Assembly: GCA_964019335.1 (NCBI GenBank)
Contig: OZ025708.1
Span: forward strand, 62,001 to 126,000
DNA from: Diplonema japonicum
Lineage: Eukaryota > Euglenozoa > Diplonemea > Diplonemida > Diplonemidae
Length of the DNA: 64,000 nt
Reading direction: 5' to 3'
In this document: positions 40,201-48,912 of the stretch, piece after piece
How positions within the stretch are numbered: the first letter of the stretch is position 1
How the letters are laid out: each line of letters begins with the position of its first letter
Notes under the pieces: model-generated
What the model saw: only the letters and a program-made list of their open reading frames with translations
Told to the model about the DNA's origin: nothing
Databases searched by the model: none
Made by a program: the position numbers and the translations under genes

Positions 40201-41365
40201 CCTTGCTCCGGCTGAGGTCGGCCGCCATCCTTCCCCATGCCTCACGCTTCGTCTCGTCAAGGAGTCGGTTGACTTCCTTCACCTTCGCCCTGTACTCCTC
40301 CACCACGTCCGCCTCTTGAAGCAGGAGTTCGCGCAGGGTGTTCCGCTCTTCGAAGGCGTCCTCGAGCTCAGCAGTCCACCAGGGGGTCGGGCCACGTCGC
40401 ATCCCACAGAGGGGAATGTGGTCGTTCGCCGCAGTCAAAAGGGCTTGTGTAAACCCCTTCGTGACAGAGTCAATCGGAGCCGCCGTGTCAACACCAGCAA
40501 GCAGGCGGGCAACAGCAGCAGTGTAGTCATCCCATCTGGCTTTTTTGAAATTCCAGGTGGGGAAGGGGCGCTCCGAACGGTAGACGTCCTCAAGAGGCAG
40601 GTGAAAGGATACGGGACTATGATCGGAGCCCCACGTGCCCAGCGTCTTCGGCTCAAGCTTTGCGCAGCGCCCCACAACCAGGTCCAGAACGTGTCGTGAC
40701 GAGTCCCTCGTCGGTTCGTTGCGGTCGTTGTAGACGGTGTACCCGTGGGTGTCCAGCCAGTCCCTGACCACGTTCCCCCTCTCGTTCGGCGTCGTCACCG
40801 TGGCGTCCCAGGAGCTGTGGTGAGCATTGAAGTCACCCGCTATGACTGTGTTCTTCCCCATGGGAAGGCTGCCAGGCCGCAGGTACTCAGGGTCCCTCGT
40901 GCCTCTGCCCGCGCTTACCGGTGTAAGGTAAACGTTGGAGAGAGTGATCGGCTCACGCTTCTCGCAGGAGATCCTCACATCCAGTCTCTCAGTGACACAG
41001 TCCCCAGCCGGGAGTACGTGCGGAACCTCCTCCGAGGCAAGATCGTCGCGGACATACGTGACAATACCACCACCCCTCGTCGCAGTGCCGTCAGTCACCG
41101 GTGTCAACCGATCCCTCCTGTATGACCTGTACCCAGGCAGGTGTGGCGTGTCGTGCCCTTCCCTCAGGTGCGTCTCCTGTATCATGATGATGTCCAGCGA
41201 CAAGAAGTCAGCATGGCGAGATACGACGGTCCATTTCGCAACGAGGCCGTTGCAGTTCCACGAGACAACCTTGAGACCCTTAGGCGACGGGGGCGGCAGC
41301 TTCTTGGGTGGGCCAGGGTTTGTTTCGACCAGCCCAAGCAGCCCCAGCAGGTCCCTGACGGACAT
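37217..41365 (-). CDS. F1 ORF2 polyprotein (copy 5)
   Basis: An intact 1382-residue endonuclease/reverse transcriptase/RNase H protein, differing from copy 1 at only a few positions (for example AGRGT for ASRGT near residue 152, and Gly for Val at 1191). All motifs listed for copy 1 are present: NPGP at 16-19, QETH, GDFNAHH, YADD, TDGS, CTDS, PSHCG and CX2CX8HX4C. It reads on the minus strand towards the tRNA pair. Confidence 0.95.
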   Translation of the reverse strand: MSVRDLLGLLGLVETNPGPPKKLPPPSPKGLKVVSWNCNGLVAKWTVVSRHADFLSLDIIMIQETHLREGHDTPHLPGYRSYRRDRLTPVTDGTATRGGGIVTYVRDDLASEEVPHVLPAGDCVTERLDVRISCEKREPITLSNVYLTPVSAGRGTRDPEYLRPGSLPMGKNTVIAGDFNAHHSSWDATVTTPNERGNVVRDWLDTHGYTVYNDRNEPTRDSSRHVLDLVVGRCAKLEPKTLGTWGSDHSPVSFHLPLEDVYRSERPFPTWNFKKARWDDYTAAVARLLAGVDTAAPIDSVTKGFTQALLTAANDHIPLCGMRRGPTPWWTAELEDAFEERNTLRELLLQEADVVEEYRAKVKEVNRLLDETKREAWGRMAADLSRSKDLGAAFRAVKKLDGRHRKTHLPVLEGRFVSDKAKADRLGAHFAKLYGRRGDGNSKDAAPSASRLGCQAFTVDDLTRGLRRMKTRSAAGEDGIFSEMLLHLNSDSLGVLLLLLNRSWLMGVVPGAWKKGVIVPVPKPGKDATLLASYRPICLTSCLCKLLERMIEERLTFLLDADGTGVEGLHDSQAGFRRGRSTEEQVATLTECMSRNKDDRRLSAALLFDFSSAFDLVPHGALLDKMRGKGLPEPFVEWTRSFLCGRTAAVTIGRSRGSTTKVRRGVPQGSVLGPILYTIYVDELARRLEGLADVSVLYADDVAVVISSGQGDVAGLERKAQAVVDAVEDWCRERDMLLSTSKTQAVCVPPQKRLGVYFTSSRVPLQPGAFQNPLFGLGVNADGTISGDQELAGLQVVEAGGVRIRCVRDMHAAVRRPDVDYVAARPQPRSEHARYLGVTVDSGLTFGEHAQDILRRASKRLRVLKLLSGTSWGSKRDTLRSLYVTYILPLLRYCMGVYYSRLDDVGRKDLAGLHQEAAVLITGCWSGSGGYKLLAEAGLLPLERMAEGAAATMTAKAFCWQSSPVHRETVKLKQANRLGCGWLRSGYQALRRCGLEPKVHFEYLSATPLAAPWQTGMVDFRTDLPGGVTRSSPDADRRKAAEAALAALPPGIHAYTDGSVVQVGQKAKGGSGVYLQLPPPLTPVSVCHGVNDFCSSFRAEGMAVKTALDMVATLRKTHPSLAKSPLSICTDSLSLVEQLRAGPTRQREKLDHQTWSRLVSAARTQGTPVVLQFVPSHCGVDGNEKADALAGEGTKRKQDRPSLDYRSVRALVRRWVVRRSAELITSLAHNYAVATELRSAHFPLGFPRQAETVISRLRIGHSALFFGFLQTAGPNRKHKGVLRCPACHAAPMSREHVVGGCPVIGRGAIDTPAGTPSLAFSLSRRVTQIYDLIVESGLLAWSRSGLFTSPSSLASTDVTAPSNVPPPPPVSLDAGPAAPVLR

Positions 41366-41509
41366 CCTCCCGAGTAGGGTGGGGATCAGTGCAGAAAAGT
41401 CGGTGAAGAAACAGAGAGGTAGGAGTCTCCTGGGGAGGATGCGAGGGAGACTAGGAGAGGGAGCATGGTCGTAGATCTGCTGCTCCCCCTGTTCTGCGGG
41501 GCCCCTTCA
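41309..41509 (-). promoter_or_regulatory. ORF1-TGA-ORF2 junction with 2A-like motif (copy 5)
   Basis: Third instance of the same-frame TGA junction: the stop at 41509-41507 is followed by 141 stop-free bases to the ORF2 ATG (41365), then the LVETNPGP codons. The spacer sequence is the same as in copies 1 and 4. Confidence 0.6.
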
Positions 41510-44362
41510 ATTGGATGGACCCATGGAGGCAGAGCGCCCCTTGACCCCATTGGTGAAGAGATCTTTGGTCTCCGCGAACGACCTGGCCCGCCCCCTCGTA
41601 CCCAGGTTCGTCACCGCAGCCTCAGAGGTCGTAGCGAGAGGAGGAGCCCCCTTCTTCCCCTTCCCCTTCCCTTTCCAGACACTGTCGTGTGTCGTCGTCG
41701 CCCCCGGTGTAGGGTCCCGCGGCACTGCCGTTCCCGTCGTCAGCGTGGCCGCCTGCGGCAGGAGGAGGCGGAGCGTCGTCCGCAGATCGGAGATCATCTC
41801 CTGCTGAGAGTCGATCGTCCTCTGCAGCCCGACGATCGACTCCTTCAGCGTGGCGACGAGCTCAGTGAGAGCGGCGACCTCAGGCGACCCGGAAGGGACT
41901 CCCTCCTTGTTTCCCGCAGACACGTTGCGGGGCGGTGTAGGGGACGTCACAGTGTCGAGCTGGGGGGGAGCCACCGAGCTCGGTATGGACGCCCACGGGC
42001 TGGTGGGAGGAAGCCCAGTTGCTTTCACCGCAGGGCCAGTCTCCGAGGGTGTCGACGCCGATACAGGTGCCGGGTCAGGTACAGGTGTAGTAGGCGCAGG
42101 TGCAGGTACATGAGAAGATGTGGGTGCCGGGGTCGAGGACGTTGCAAGCGCAGGTGCAGATGCAGGTGTCGTCCTGTTGATGAGAGGGGGCGGCTTGACG
42201 GTCGGGTGGTCGTCCGCATCACGGAGACAGACAAGGCGCCCCCCAAGGAGCCACGTCCTGGACTTCGGGGGCGGGCTGTCGACGACGATGAAGAACACGA
42301 GTTGCCTCGTGCCCTGGAACATCGTCTGCGTGCGTCGCAGGACGGAGGATGGTTTCCAACCGATGTGGTCCATCACTTCGTCGAAGGCCGCCCTGGTGAT
42401 GGACGGCGGGGCCCCGGTGAGCAAAAACTTGCGCTTCGTACGCAGTTTTGCGAGGGTTTCCCGGAGCCGCTGTTCCGTCTCCGGTAGGCACCGCACAGTC
42501 CATCCCTTACGGTGCGCCACCCCGAGAGACAACCCACCCAGCGTCCCCGCAATCCGAAAGGCATCCGCCCTCCCTTCCGCCACGATGGGTACATAAGCGT
42601 ACCCCCCGCGTCTCTCCGTCGTCCGCATTAAGCACCCGTCCCCGGACCGGCGCAGGACGGCGTGGACGTGTGCTGCTTGCAGGCGCAGTCCCACCTCGTG
42701 GGTCCAGTGCCTCGCCCGCGGTTCCTCCTCACCGAACTTCCTTGGGCGGAAGACCGCACGATCCTCCATCACCGCGCCCTGAGCCTTGGCGAGCTCCAGG
42801 ACCCTGGCCTTCGCCTCCTTCAGGCTGTCTGCACTGACACAGACGTAGACGACCTCCGATCCGCTGTTGAAGGTGGAAGGCGGGGTGTAGGTGGGGGGGT
42901 CCAGCCCGAACGTGGAGACGTGGACCCTCCTGTTCACTGCGCGCGACCCAGAGACCATGACAATCTCGCTGGGGGTGGTGACACCGGGGACCTCTGTCAT
43001 AAGGACAAAGGTGATGGATGCCGTAGGTAACGCGGAGCACACGACCCCCATTCCGGAGGGATCGTCGAGCGCAATGACAGCGCGGGATGTTTCCGTCGGG
43101 GGGGACACGTTGGTGTAGATCGGGGCGTCCCATGTGTCTGGCACCAGGTCCCATCGCGGGGTTGTGGAAGGGGCAGGGGCAGGGTCGTCCTCCATCTCCT
43201 CAGGGCCAGAGCTGGTGTCAGAGTCTGAGCTGAGGAGGAGCGTGCCTTGGTCTGTTGACGCGTTGGCGGAAGCGTTCGCGACTGCTTCGTCCTCGACCTT
43301 CTGGGCATCTGCCTTCTTGGCGGCCGCCAACCTCAAAGCTTCCTCCTTTTTGGCAGCGGCTGCGGCGGCTTCCTTTTCGGCGGCGGCGGTGGCTGCGACC
43401 TTCTTCTTCTCCTCGGCGGCGGCGGCTGCGGCTGCGGTCTCCTTCTCGGCGGCGGCGGCTGCAGCTTGCTTCCTGGCGGCGTCGGCTGCGGCCTTCCTCT
43501 CGGCGGCGGCGGCGGCAGCGGCTTTCTTCTCGGCGGCGGCCTTCTCCTCGGCGGCGGCGGCGGCTGCTGCTTTCTTCTCGGCGGCGGCGGCGGCTGCGGC
43601 TTTCTTCTTCTCGGCTGCAGCGGCTGCGGCTGTAGCCTTCTTCTCCTCGGCTGCTTTCATCTCGGCCGCAGCACGCGCAGCCTCCTTCTCCTCTGCCGCA
43701 AGTCGTGCAGTAGACCGCTCGCGCAGAGCCTTCTCCTCAGCCTCGACTGCTCTGCGAGCAGCCTCCACACCAGCCACGCGTGCAGCTTCCGTCTCGGCTG
43801 CCATTTTGACAACAGCAGCATCAGCCACCTCCTGCGCAGCCTTCATCTTAGCAGCTATTTCTGCAGCTACCACGTCGGCCGACTCGCGTGCAGCTTCCAA
43901 ATCAGCAGCGATTCCCGCGAGTTCGACGTCGGCCGCAGTGCGTGCGGCTTCGAGGGGGTGTGTGGCGTCAGCTATGTGTGCGGCTTCGGCGGCAGCGTCA
44001 GCGCGCGCGGCTCTGGCGGCCTTCCTCCTAGCTTTTTTGCTGGAGGTCGGGGTGGCGACGCTGGCGTCAGGCGAAACCGGCCTTTTGACGGAGCCGGTCG
44101 GGGTGGAGGCGACAGGTGTCGCTGGGCCGGCTGTAGCGGCGGCGGCGTCGGGCGTGAGGAGGTCAATTACGGTGACCACCCCCGTCATCTTCTCCCGGTG
44201 CTCCGGCGTCAGGAGCTGCCCCAGCTCCCCGGCTGCTCCAGCGCTGCGGAGCATCCTCTCCACCCGCCGCTCCTCCCTGGCCTTGGACTGGGCCAGCTGC
44301 GTGCTGGCCCCGTTCCCTTCCGGCTTTGCCTTCTCCTTGTGCTTGTCTTTCTTCTTGCCCAT
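41507..44362 (-). CDS. F1 ORF1 protein (copy 5, 951 aa)
   Basis: Same protein as in copies 1 and 4, starting at ATG 44362 (MGKKKDKHKEKAK). The frame is also open upstream through a Lys-coding A run, but that is only the tail of an older insertion. It keeps the ARES segment and has shorter Ala tracts than copy 4, including AARKQAAAAAAEKE. The globular middle, Pro/Thr linker and C-terminal coiled coil match copy 1 closely. It ends SASMGPSN and TGA. Confidence 0.85.
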   Translation of the reverse strand: MGKKKDKHKEKAKPEGNGASTQLAQSKAREERRVERMLRSAGAAGELGQLLTPEHREKMTGVVTVIDLLTPDAAAATAGPATPVASTPTGSVKRPVSPDASVATPTSSKKARRKAARAARADAAAEAAHIADATHPLEAARTAADVELAGIAADLEAARESADVVAAEIAAKMKAAQEVADAAVVKMAAETEAARVAGVEAARRAVEAEEKALRERSTARLAAEEKEAARAAAEMKAAEEKKATAAAAAAEKKKAAAAAAAEKKAAAAAAAEEKAAAEKKAAAAAAAERKAAADAARKQAAAAAAEKETAAAAAAAEEKKKVAATAAAEKEAAAAAAKKEEALRLAAAKKADAQKVEDEAVANASANASTDQGTLLLSSDSDTSSGPEEMEDDPAPAPSTTPRWDLVPDTWDAPIYTNVSPPTETSRAVIALDDPSGMGVVCSALPTASITFVLMTEVPGVTTPSEIVMVSGSRAVNRRVHVSTFGLDPPTYTPPSTFNSGSEVVYVCVSADSLKEAKARVLELAKAQGAVMEDRAVFRPRKFGEEEPRARHWTHEVGLRLQAAHVHAVLRRSGDGCLMRTTERRGGYAYVPIVAEGRADAFRIAGTLGGLSLGVAHRKGWTVRCLPETEQRLRETLAKLRTKRKFLLTGAPPSITRAAFDEVMDHIGWKPSSVLRRTQTMFQGTRQLVFFIVVDSPPPKSRTWLLGGRLVCLRDADDHPTVKPPPLINRTTPASAPALATSSTPAPTSSHVPAPAPTTPVPDPAPVSASTPSETGPAVKATGLPPTSPWASIPSSVAPPQLDTVTSPTPPRNVSAGNKEGVPSGSPEVAALTELVATLKESIVGLQRTIDSQQEMISDLRTTLRLLLPQAATLTTGTAVPRDPTPGATTTHDSVWKGKGKGKKGAPPLATTSEAAVTNLGTRGRARSFAETKDLFTNGVKGRSASMGPSN

Positions 44363-44376
44363 TTTTCTTTTCTTTT

Positions 44377-44382
44377 CTTTTT

Positions 44383-44419
<37 letters not shown>

Positions 44420-44440
44420 CAAAATACCAATGCAGGGCCT
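44377..44440 (-). mobile_element. F1 stub: last 20 bases of the element plus poly-A
   Basis: On the minus strand, GGCCCTGCATTGGTATTTTG, the exact 3' terminal 20 bases of F1, is followed by an A run. It sits between the tail of truncated copy 6 and the start of copy 5. It is an extremely 5'-truncated insertion at the same site. Confidence 0.75.
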
Positions 44441-44883
44441 TTCTTTTTTTTTTTTTTTTTTTTTCAAAATACCAATGCAGGGCCGCCATGGAGAGCAACA
44501 CCTGAGAAAAGGGAAAAAAAAGGTGAAGGGAAACCATGGGGAAATAGGGAGGGCAATGGACCAGGCTTCTGCAAGCAGGAGGAGCCCTGGTCCCCCACCA
44601 ACCCGTGCTCTGCTTTGGGACAGCCGAAGAGGGCTGAATTACATTATTCCCTCAGTCAAGTGAGAGAAAAACGGGGGCCTACCTTCCAGCTGGATGTCCT
44701 TCTTTGGCTGGAACCTCCGGCGGAAAGCCCCCCAGGGAGGTATTGCTCCTATTGAGCGAATCATTGGTGAGTGTGAAAATAAAATAAAAAGGGGAAATGG
44801 GAAACAGTGAGAGGAAGGTGAAGGAAGGGAAAGGGAAGTGGAAAACACAACATTTCACTTTACACACACGCGGGCGATCCCTT

Positions 44884-45826
44884 AGCGCAGCACGGGGGCC
44901 GCGGGACCGGCGTCAAGAGAGACCGGAGGAGGGCGGCACGTTTGAAGGTGCAGTGACGTCTGTAGACGCCAGGGATGATGGCGAGGTGAACAGTCCGGAG
45001 CGTGACCAGGCGAGCAGGCCAGACTCAACAATGAGGTCGTAGATCTGGGTCACGCGTCTCGACAGGGAGAACGCTAGGGAGGGAGTACCAGCAGGAGTGT
45101 CGATCGCCCCCCTCCCGATCACAGGGCACCCACCGACAACATGCTCCCTGGACATCGGTGCTGCGTGGCAGGCTGGGCACCGGAGCACACCCTTGTGCTT
45201 CCTGTTCGGGCCAGCAGTCTGCAGGAAGCCGAAGAAGAGAGCCGAGTGACCAATCCGCAGCCGCGAGATGACCGTTTCAGCTTGTCTGGGGAAGCCAAGG
45301 GGGAAGTGCGCAGACCGAAGCTCGGTCGCCACCGCGTAGTTGTGGGCGAGGGATGTTATGAGCTCCGCGGACCTCCGCACCACCCACCGTCGCACCAGGG
45401 CCCTCACTGATCGGTAGTCAAGGGAGGGCCTGTCCTGCTTCCGCTTCGTTCCCTCCACGGCCAGAGCGTCAGCCTTCTCGTTCCCGTCCACCCCACAGTG
45501 GGAGGGCACAAACTGGAGGACCACCGGTGTCCCCTGCGTGCGCGCCGCGGTCACCAGCCGGCTCCACGTCTGGTGGTCGAGCTTCTCCCTCTGTCGCGTT
45601 GGGCCAGCTCGCAGCTGCTCGACGAGGGAGAGGGAGTCGGTGCAGATCGACAGCGGGGACTTCGCCAGCGAAGGGTGTGTTTTTCGGAGGGTAGCCACCA
45701 TATCCAGCGCCGTTTTCACAGCCATGCCCTCTGCCCGAAAAGATGAACAGAAGTCGTTGACGCCATGGCACACAGACACAGGGGTCAGGGGGGGAGGCAG
45801 CTGCAGATAAACCCCAGAGCCACCTT
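44884..45826 (-). pseudogene. F1 ORF2 C-terminal part of copy 6 (after the insertion)
   Basis: RNase H from GVYLQLPPPL through CTDSLS, PSHCG and the zinc knuckle. Near the end two bases are missing in the C run that encodes the Pro-rich stretch (CCGCCCTCC where other copies have CCGCCCCCTCC), so the normal GPAAPVLR end is lost. The upstream half is at 47065-47587. The copy is non-functional. Confidence 0.85.
45814..45826. repeat. 13-base target duplication, left
   Basis: CCAGAGCCACCTT, part of the F1 RNase H coding sequence, is repeated exactly at 47065-47077. Confidence 0.85.
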
Positions 45827-47064
45827 GGTAAACGTTCTTCTTCTTTCAATCGATTGTTATATGTACTTATAAAATATAAAATATAGCGCGCATTCGACGA
45901 CACTGATCAAGCGACTGGCACCTTCCGAAGAAGGGCCTCCCACGTCCGCCGGGTTGAGCAGAGGATGCCCCGGGGCGGCCGTTCCAGTCTGATCATGTCG
46001 CACTATAATATATGCTCTCATCTCCAAGGAGAAAAGAGGTTTTTTGCCCTCGTAGCTCGCCGGGCCAGCACTCTTACTTGCGTAAGGTCTTGGTGGTTCT
46101 TGGGGGGTGGCGCTGTCCCACATTATGCCACTGCAGCGTGGTGAAGAACAGCCAGTTAGTGGCCACGAAGTAGTGATCCTTCAAGGCTCTCATATCTCCG
46201 TGCCGCGTGAACTGCTGCCGTCTCTCGACGTCCCCCTTCGCCTTCCAGCCATACCTGGCCATGATCCACGTCTTGTCAAAGTCCAGGATGAGGGCGAACC
46301 GGACAAACTTCATGTGAATCCCGAGTTCCTTCGCGGTTTTAGGCTCTTCGCCGAGCACGTGTTTGCAGACCCGTATCATGGCTTCTGGCGTCCACTCCCC
46401 TTCCGCTTCGACGATCCCGGCCGTCGCCAGTTTCGTGTGGGAGAGCTTATCTTCCAGACCCGCTCGATGTTCTTCAGCCAGGGCGTGAACGGCGGCCTTG
46501 CCCGACCGTCGGTTCGCCCTGAGGAGGTCCAAGCGGTCTTTCTTCTTTGCGGGCTCCGCTTGTCCGTCGCACAACTGCCCGCGCTTCGCGCTCTTGGACC
46601 GCCATTTGACGAGCAGAGGTGGCTCTGGTGCACGATCTGTGCTGGTCCTTACCAGCTTGGTGTCGTGGCCAAGGTACACGTCCGGGCATGCGCCTCCCTT
46701 TCGCTTCTTCTTGTGGTGGCTTGCGAGGGGCGGGGCCGGGGCTGGGGCTGAGTGTGGGGCCAGGGCTTCGTCGCCGTCGTGGGTAGTGAGGCATGCCAGT
46801 TCCAGCTCCTCCGTCCGTGGCGCAGGTTCCGCCGTTTCCGATGGCGGGGTCGAGGTCGGGGCAGAGACTTTGTCGTCGTCGTCGCCAGTCAGGTCTATGA
46901 CCACCTTCAGATTTCTCTGTGCCTCATCGGTCCCCCGTGGGGCAGGTCTCGCTGACTGAGGATGGGGGTCGTCGTCTGTTTGCGTCGACTCTGTGGGTGG
47001 TGGCTCCAGCATGTACATGTCCCCCTGTGGGGGAGGAGGAGGTTCCGTCGCAGCAGTCAAATCA
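45827..47064 (-). mobile_element. 1238-base insertion of unknown type in F1 copy 6
   Basis: F1 is continuous with other copies if this block is removed. A 13-base duplication, CCAGAGCCACCTT, lies on both sides (45814-45826 and 47065-47077). There is no poly-A tail, no obvious terminal inverted repeat and no long terminal repeat. On the minus strand an ORF is open from the insertion's edge. A 13-base duplication fits endonuclease-type LINE insertion, and the open 5' edge suggests a 5'-truncated copy. An unusual DNA transposon cannot be excluded. Confidence 0.75.
46074..47018 (-). CDS. Unknown protein in the 1238-base insertion (314 aa from first ATG)
   Basis: The first ATG inside the insertion is at 47018 (MYMLEPPPTESTQTDDD), but the frame is open further upstream, across the insertion edge and into the disrupted F1 RNase H, so the true start may be missing. 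The N-terminal 140 residues are acidic and Pro/Thr-rich (VIDLTGDDDDK, APAPAPPLASHHKKKRKGG). The rest looks folded and basic: LLVKWRSKSAKRG, EGEWTPEAMIRVCKHVLGEEP, FALILDFDKTWIMARYGWKAKGDVERRQQF, VATNWLFFTTLQW. I recognise no family. It could be a fragment of a larger mobile-element protein or a retroposed host gene. Confidence 0.5.
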   Translation of the reverse strand: MYMLEPPPTESTQTDDDPHPQSARPAPRGTDEAQRNLKVVIDLTGDDDDKVSAPTSTPPSETAEPAPRTEELELACLTTHDGDEALAPHSAPAPAPPLASHHKKKRKGGACPDVYLGHDTKLVRTSTDRAPEPPLLVKWRSKSAKRGQLCDGQAEPAKKKDRLDLLRANRRSGKAAVHALAEEHRAGLEDKLSHTKLATAGIVEAEGEWTPEAMIRVCKHVLGEEPKTAKELGIHMKFVRFALILDFDKTWIMARYGWKAKGDVERRQQFTRHGDMRALKDHYFVATNWLFFTTLQWHNVGQRHPPRTTKTLRK

Positions 47065-47077
47065 CCAGAGCCACCTT
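47065..47077. repeat. 13-base target duplication, right
   Basis: Exact partner of 45814-45826, bordering the other side of the 1238-base insertion. Confidence 0.85.
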
Positions 47078-47587
47078 TCGCCTTCTGTCCGACCTGTACA
47101 ACCGAGCCATCCGTGTAGGCATGGATGCCCGGGGGGAGAGCCGCAAGAGCAGCCTCGGCCGCCTTCCGCCTGTCCGCGTCTGGCGACGATCGCGTGACCC
47201 CGCCGGGGAGGTCAGTCCTGAAGTCGACCATGCCTGTCTGCCACGGGGCCGCCAGGGGCGTAGCCGACAGGTACTCGAAGTGCACCTTTGGTTCCAACCC
47301 GCATCGACGCAGTGCTTGGTAGCCAGAGCGCAGCCACCCACACCCCAGCCTGTTCGCCTGCTTCAGCTTGACCGTCTCCCTGTGAACCGGGGAAGACTGC
47401 CAGCAGAAGGCCTTCGCCGTCATCGTCGCCGCAGCACCCTCCGCCATTCTTTCGAGGGGAAGCAGTCCTGCCTCAGCTAGGAGCTTGTACCCTCCGGAGC
47501 CACTCCAGCAGCCCGTGATCAGCACCGCCGCCTCCTGGTGAAGCCCAGCCAGGTCCTTCCTCCCGACATCATCGAGCCTGCTGTAGT
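47065..47587 (-). pseudogene. F1 ORF2 thumb to RNase H start, copy 6 (before the insertion)
   Basis: Matches F1 ORF2 from about SRLDDVGRKDL to AYTDGSVVQVGQKAKGGSG, where the insertion interrupts it. Upstream it is joined out of frame to F2 sequence at 47587 with a single shared base. Confidence 0.85.
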
Positions 47588-48912
47588 CTTGCCGTCCACC
47601 TTGACGGCTGCAACCCTTTGGTCCAGGAAGGCAGCGACCCAGTTCGTTATCCTCTGCGGGTACTTGCTGTATCTCAGCTTTGCGTTCAGGCCTTTATGCC
47701 AGACTGTATCAAAAGCCCCTTTCAGGTCAAAGAGCAGGAGACCCCGCAGAACTCGTCTCCTCTGATGCGATCTAGTTTCGTTGTAACCTGCAAGACGTTC
47801 TCTTCAGTGGAACGCCCCTTCCTGAAACCTGACTGCATTTTGTGAACCTTCTTTACATCGCCCACGTCTTGGTGGTAGTCGATCCTGATCTTCACTATCC
47901 TCTCCATTGTCTTTGAAATTCCCGAGGTTAATGAGATCGGCCTGTACGATGCCGGTTCGCTCTTCAGCTTTCCTTTGCCTTTGAAGAGCGGGACGATGTG
48001 TGTGTATTTCCAATCCGACGGAACTACACCCTTCTCCCACGACATATTGAAGAGATGTAGCATCGCGTCCAGGGCCGTTTCCCCGAGGTGCTTTAACATC
48101 TCGTTGTACACACCGTCAGGGCCTGGGGACTTCCCCTTTTTAAGTTGCCTCAGTGCGTACTTCAATTCGTCGATGCTTATATCGGGGCACTCGGTCCTGT
48201 TATTCCGACCACCGTTTTCCTTGGTTAGTCGTTCTACTCTTTCCAGCATTCTCTTGGTGTCCTTGTTCAGTTGCGGTGCAAATGCCTCCGCGTAGTGGTC
48301 CACCAGTGCGTCTGCCTTCTCTGTCGCTGTGGTGTGTAATCTTTCACCAGCCATCAGCGGCGCCACAGGTTCTTTGCCCTTCCTACCATCGAGCGTCTTT
48401 ATCGTCCTGAAAGCATGCCCCAGGTCTTTCTTCTGTGACAATTCCTTCGTGTACTCAGCCCACGCTCTTTTCTTTCCTACGACGATTTGTTCCTGCACTT
48501 GTCGGCTGATTTCTCCGAGTCTTTCGCACTGTTCAGTCGAGGGGATGCCAATGTCTGACATTATCTCCTTTTTCAGAGCGTTCCGCTGAGCAACTAACTG
48601 CGTTAGTTCTTCTGTCCACCACGCTTTCCCACCTCTTGCTCCACCTCTCGGTATGAAGAGCCTGGCGGCTTCTTTGATCGCGTTCGTGAACTGTTTGTTC
48701 AATTTCACGGGGTCACCTGTTCTCTGCAGGTGCCTTAGGGCGTGCTCAAGATAATCCCTGAAGCCAGCCCAATCCGCTTTTTTGAAGCAGAATCTCCTTT
48801 CTGTCGTCTTGACTTCAAACTTGGTTCTGATTTCGGTGGACATGGGAATGTGGTCGGAACCCCATGACTCTAGGGTTGTCCAGGATGTAGATTCCATGTC
48901 AGGTCCGCTTAT
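47587..48912 (-). pseudogene. F2 ORF2 internal fragment (copy c)
   Basis: Minus-strand F2 sequence from the end of the endonuclease (ISGPDMESTSWTTLESWGSDHIPM) to the middle of the reverse transcriptase (VAAFLDQR...AAVKVDGK), almost identical to copy a. It carries a one-base deletion in a G run (TGCGGGG against TGCGGGGG) but has the base that copy a lost near 15810. Both ends are truncated: 5' against an unrelated T-rich sequence, 3' against F1 copy 6. Confidence 0.88.

Larger units (their letters stand above)
36781..44376 (-). mobile_element. F1 LINE copy 5, full length
   Basis: A mirror image of copy 4: the poly-A tail (36781-36799 as T) lies just upstream of tRNA-Pro, separated by TCTATC, in the tRNA's orientation. 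ORF1 and ORF2 are intact and almost identical to copy 1. Upstream of ORF1 is an A/G-rich stretch that merges into the tail of a 20-base F1 stub, so the 5' boundary is approximate and no target duplication could be seen. Confidence 0.92.
44441..47587 (-). mobile_element. F1 LINE copy 6, 5'-truncated and interrupted
   Basis: F1 sequence on the minus strand from the reverse-transcriptase thumb region (47587) to the tail (44464-44446), split by a 1238-base insertion (45827-47064). At its 5' end it is fused directly to internal F2 sequence. It lies upstream of the stub and of copy 5, so it probably was the first insertion at tRNA-Pro. Confidence 0.85.
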
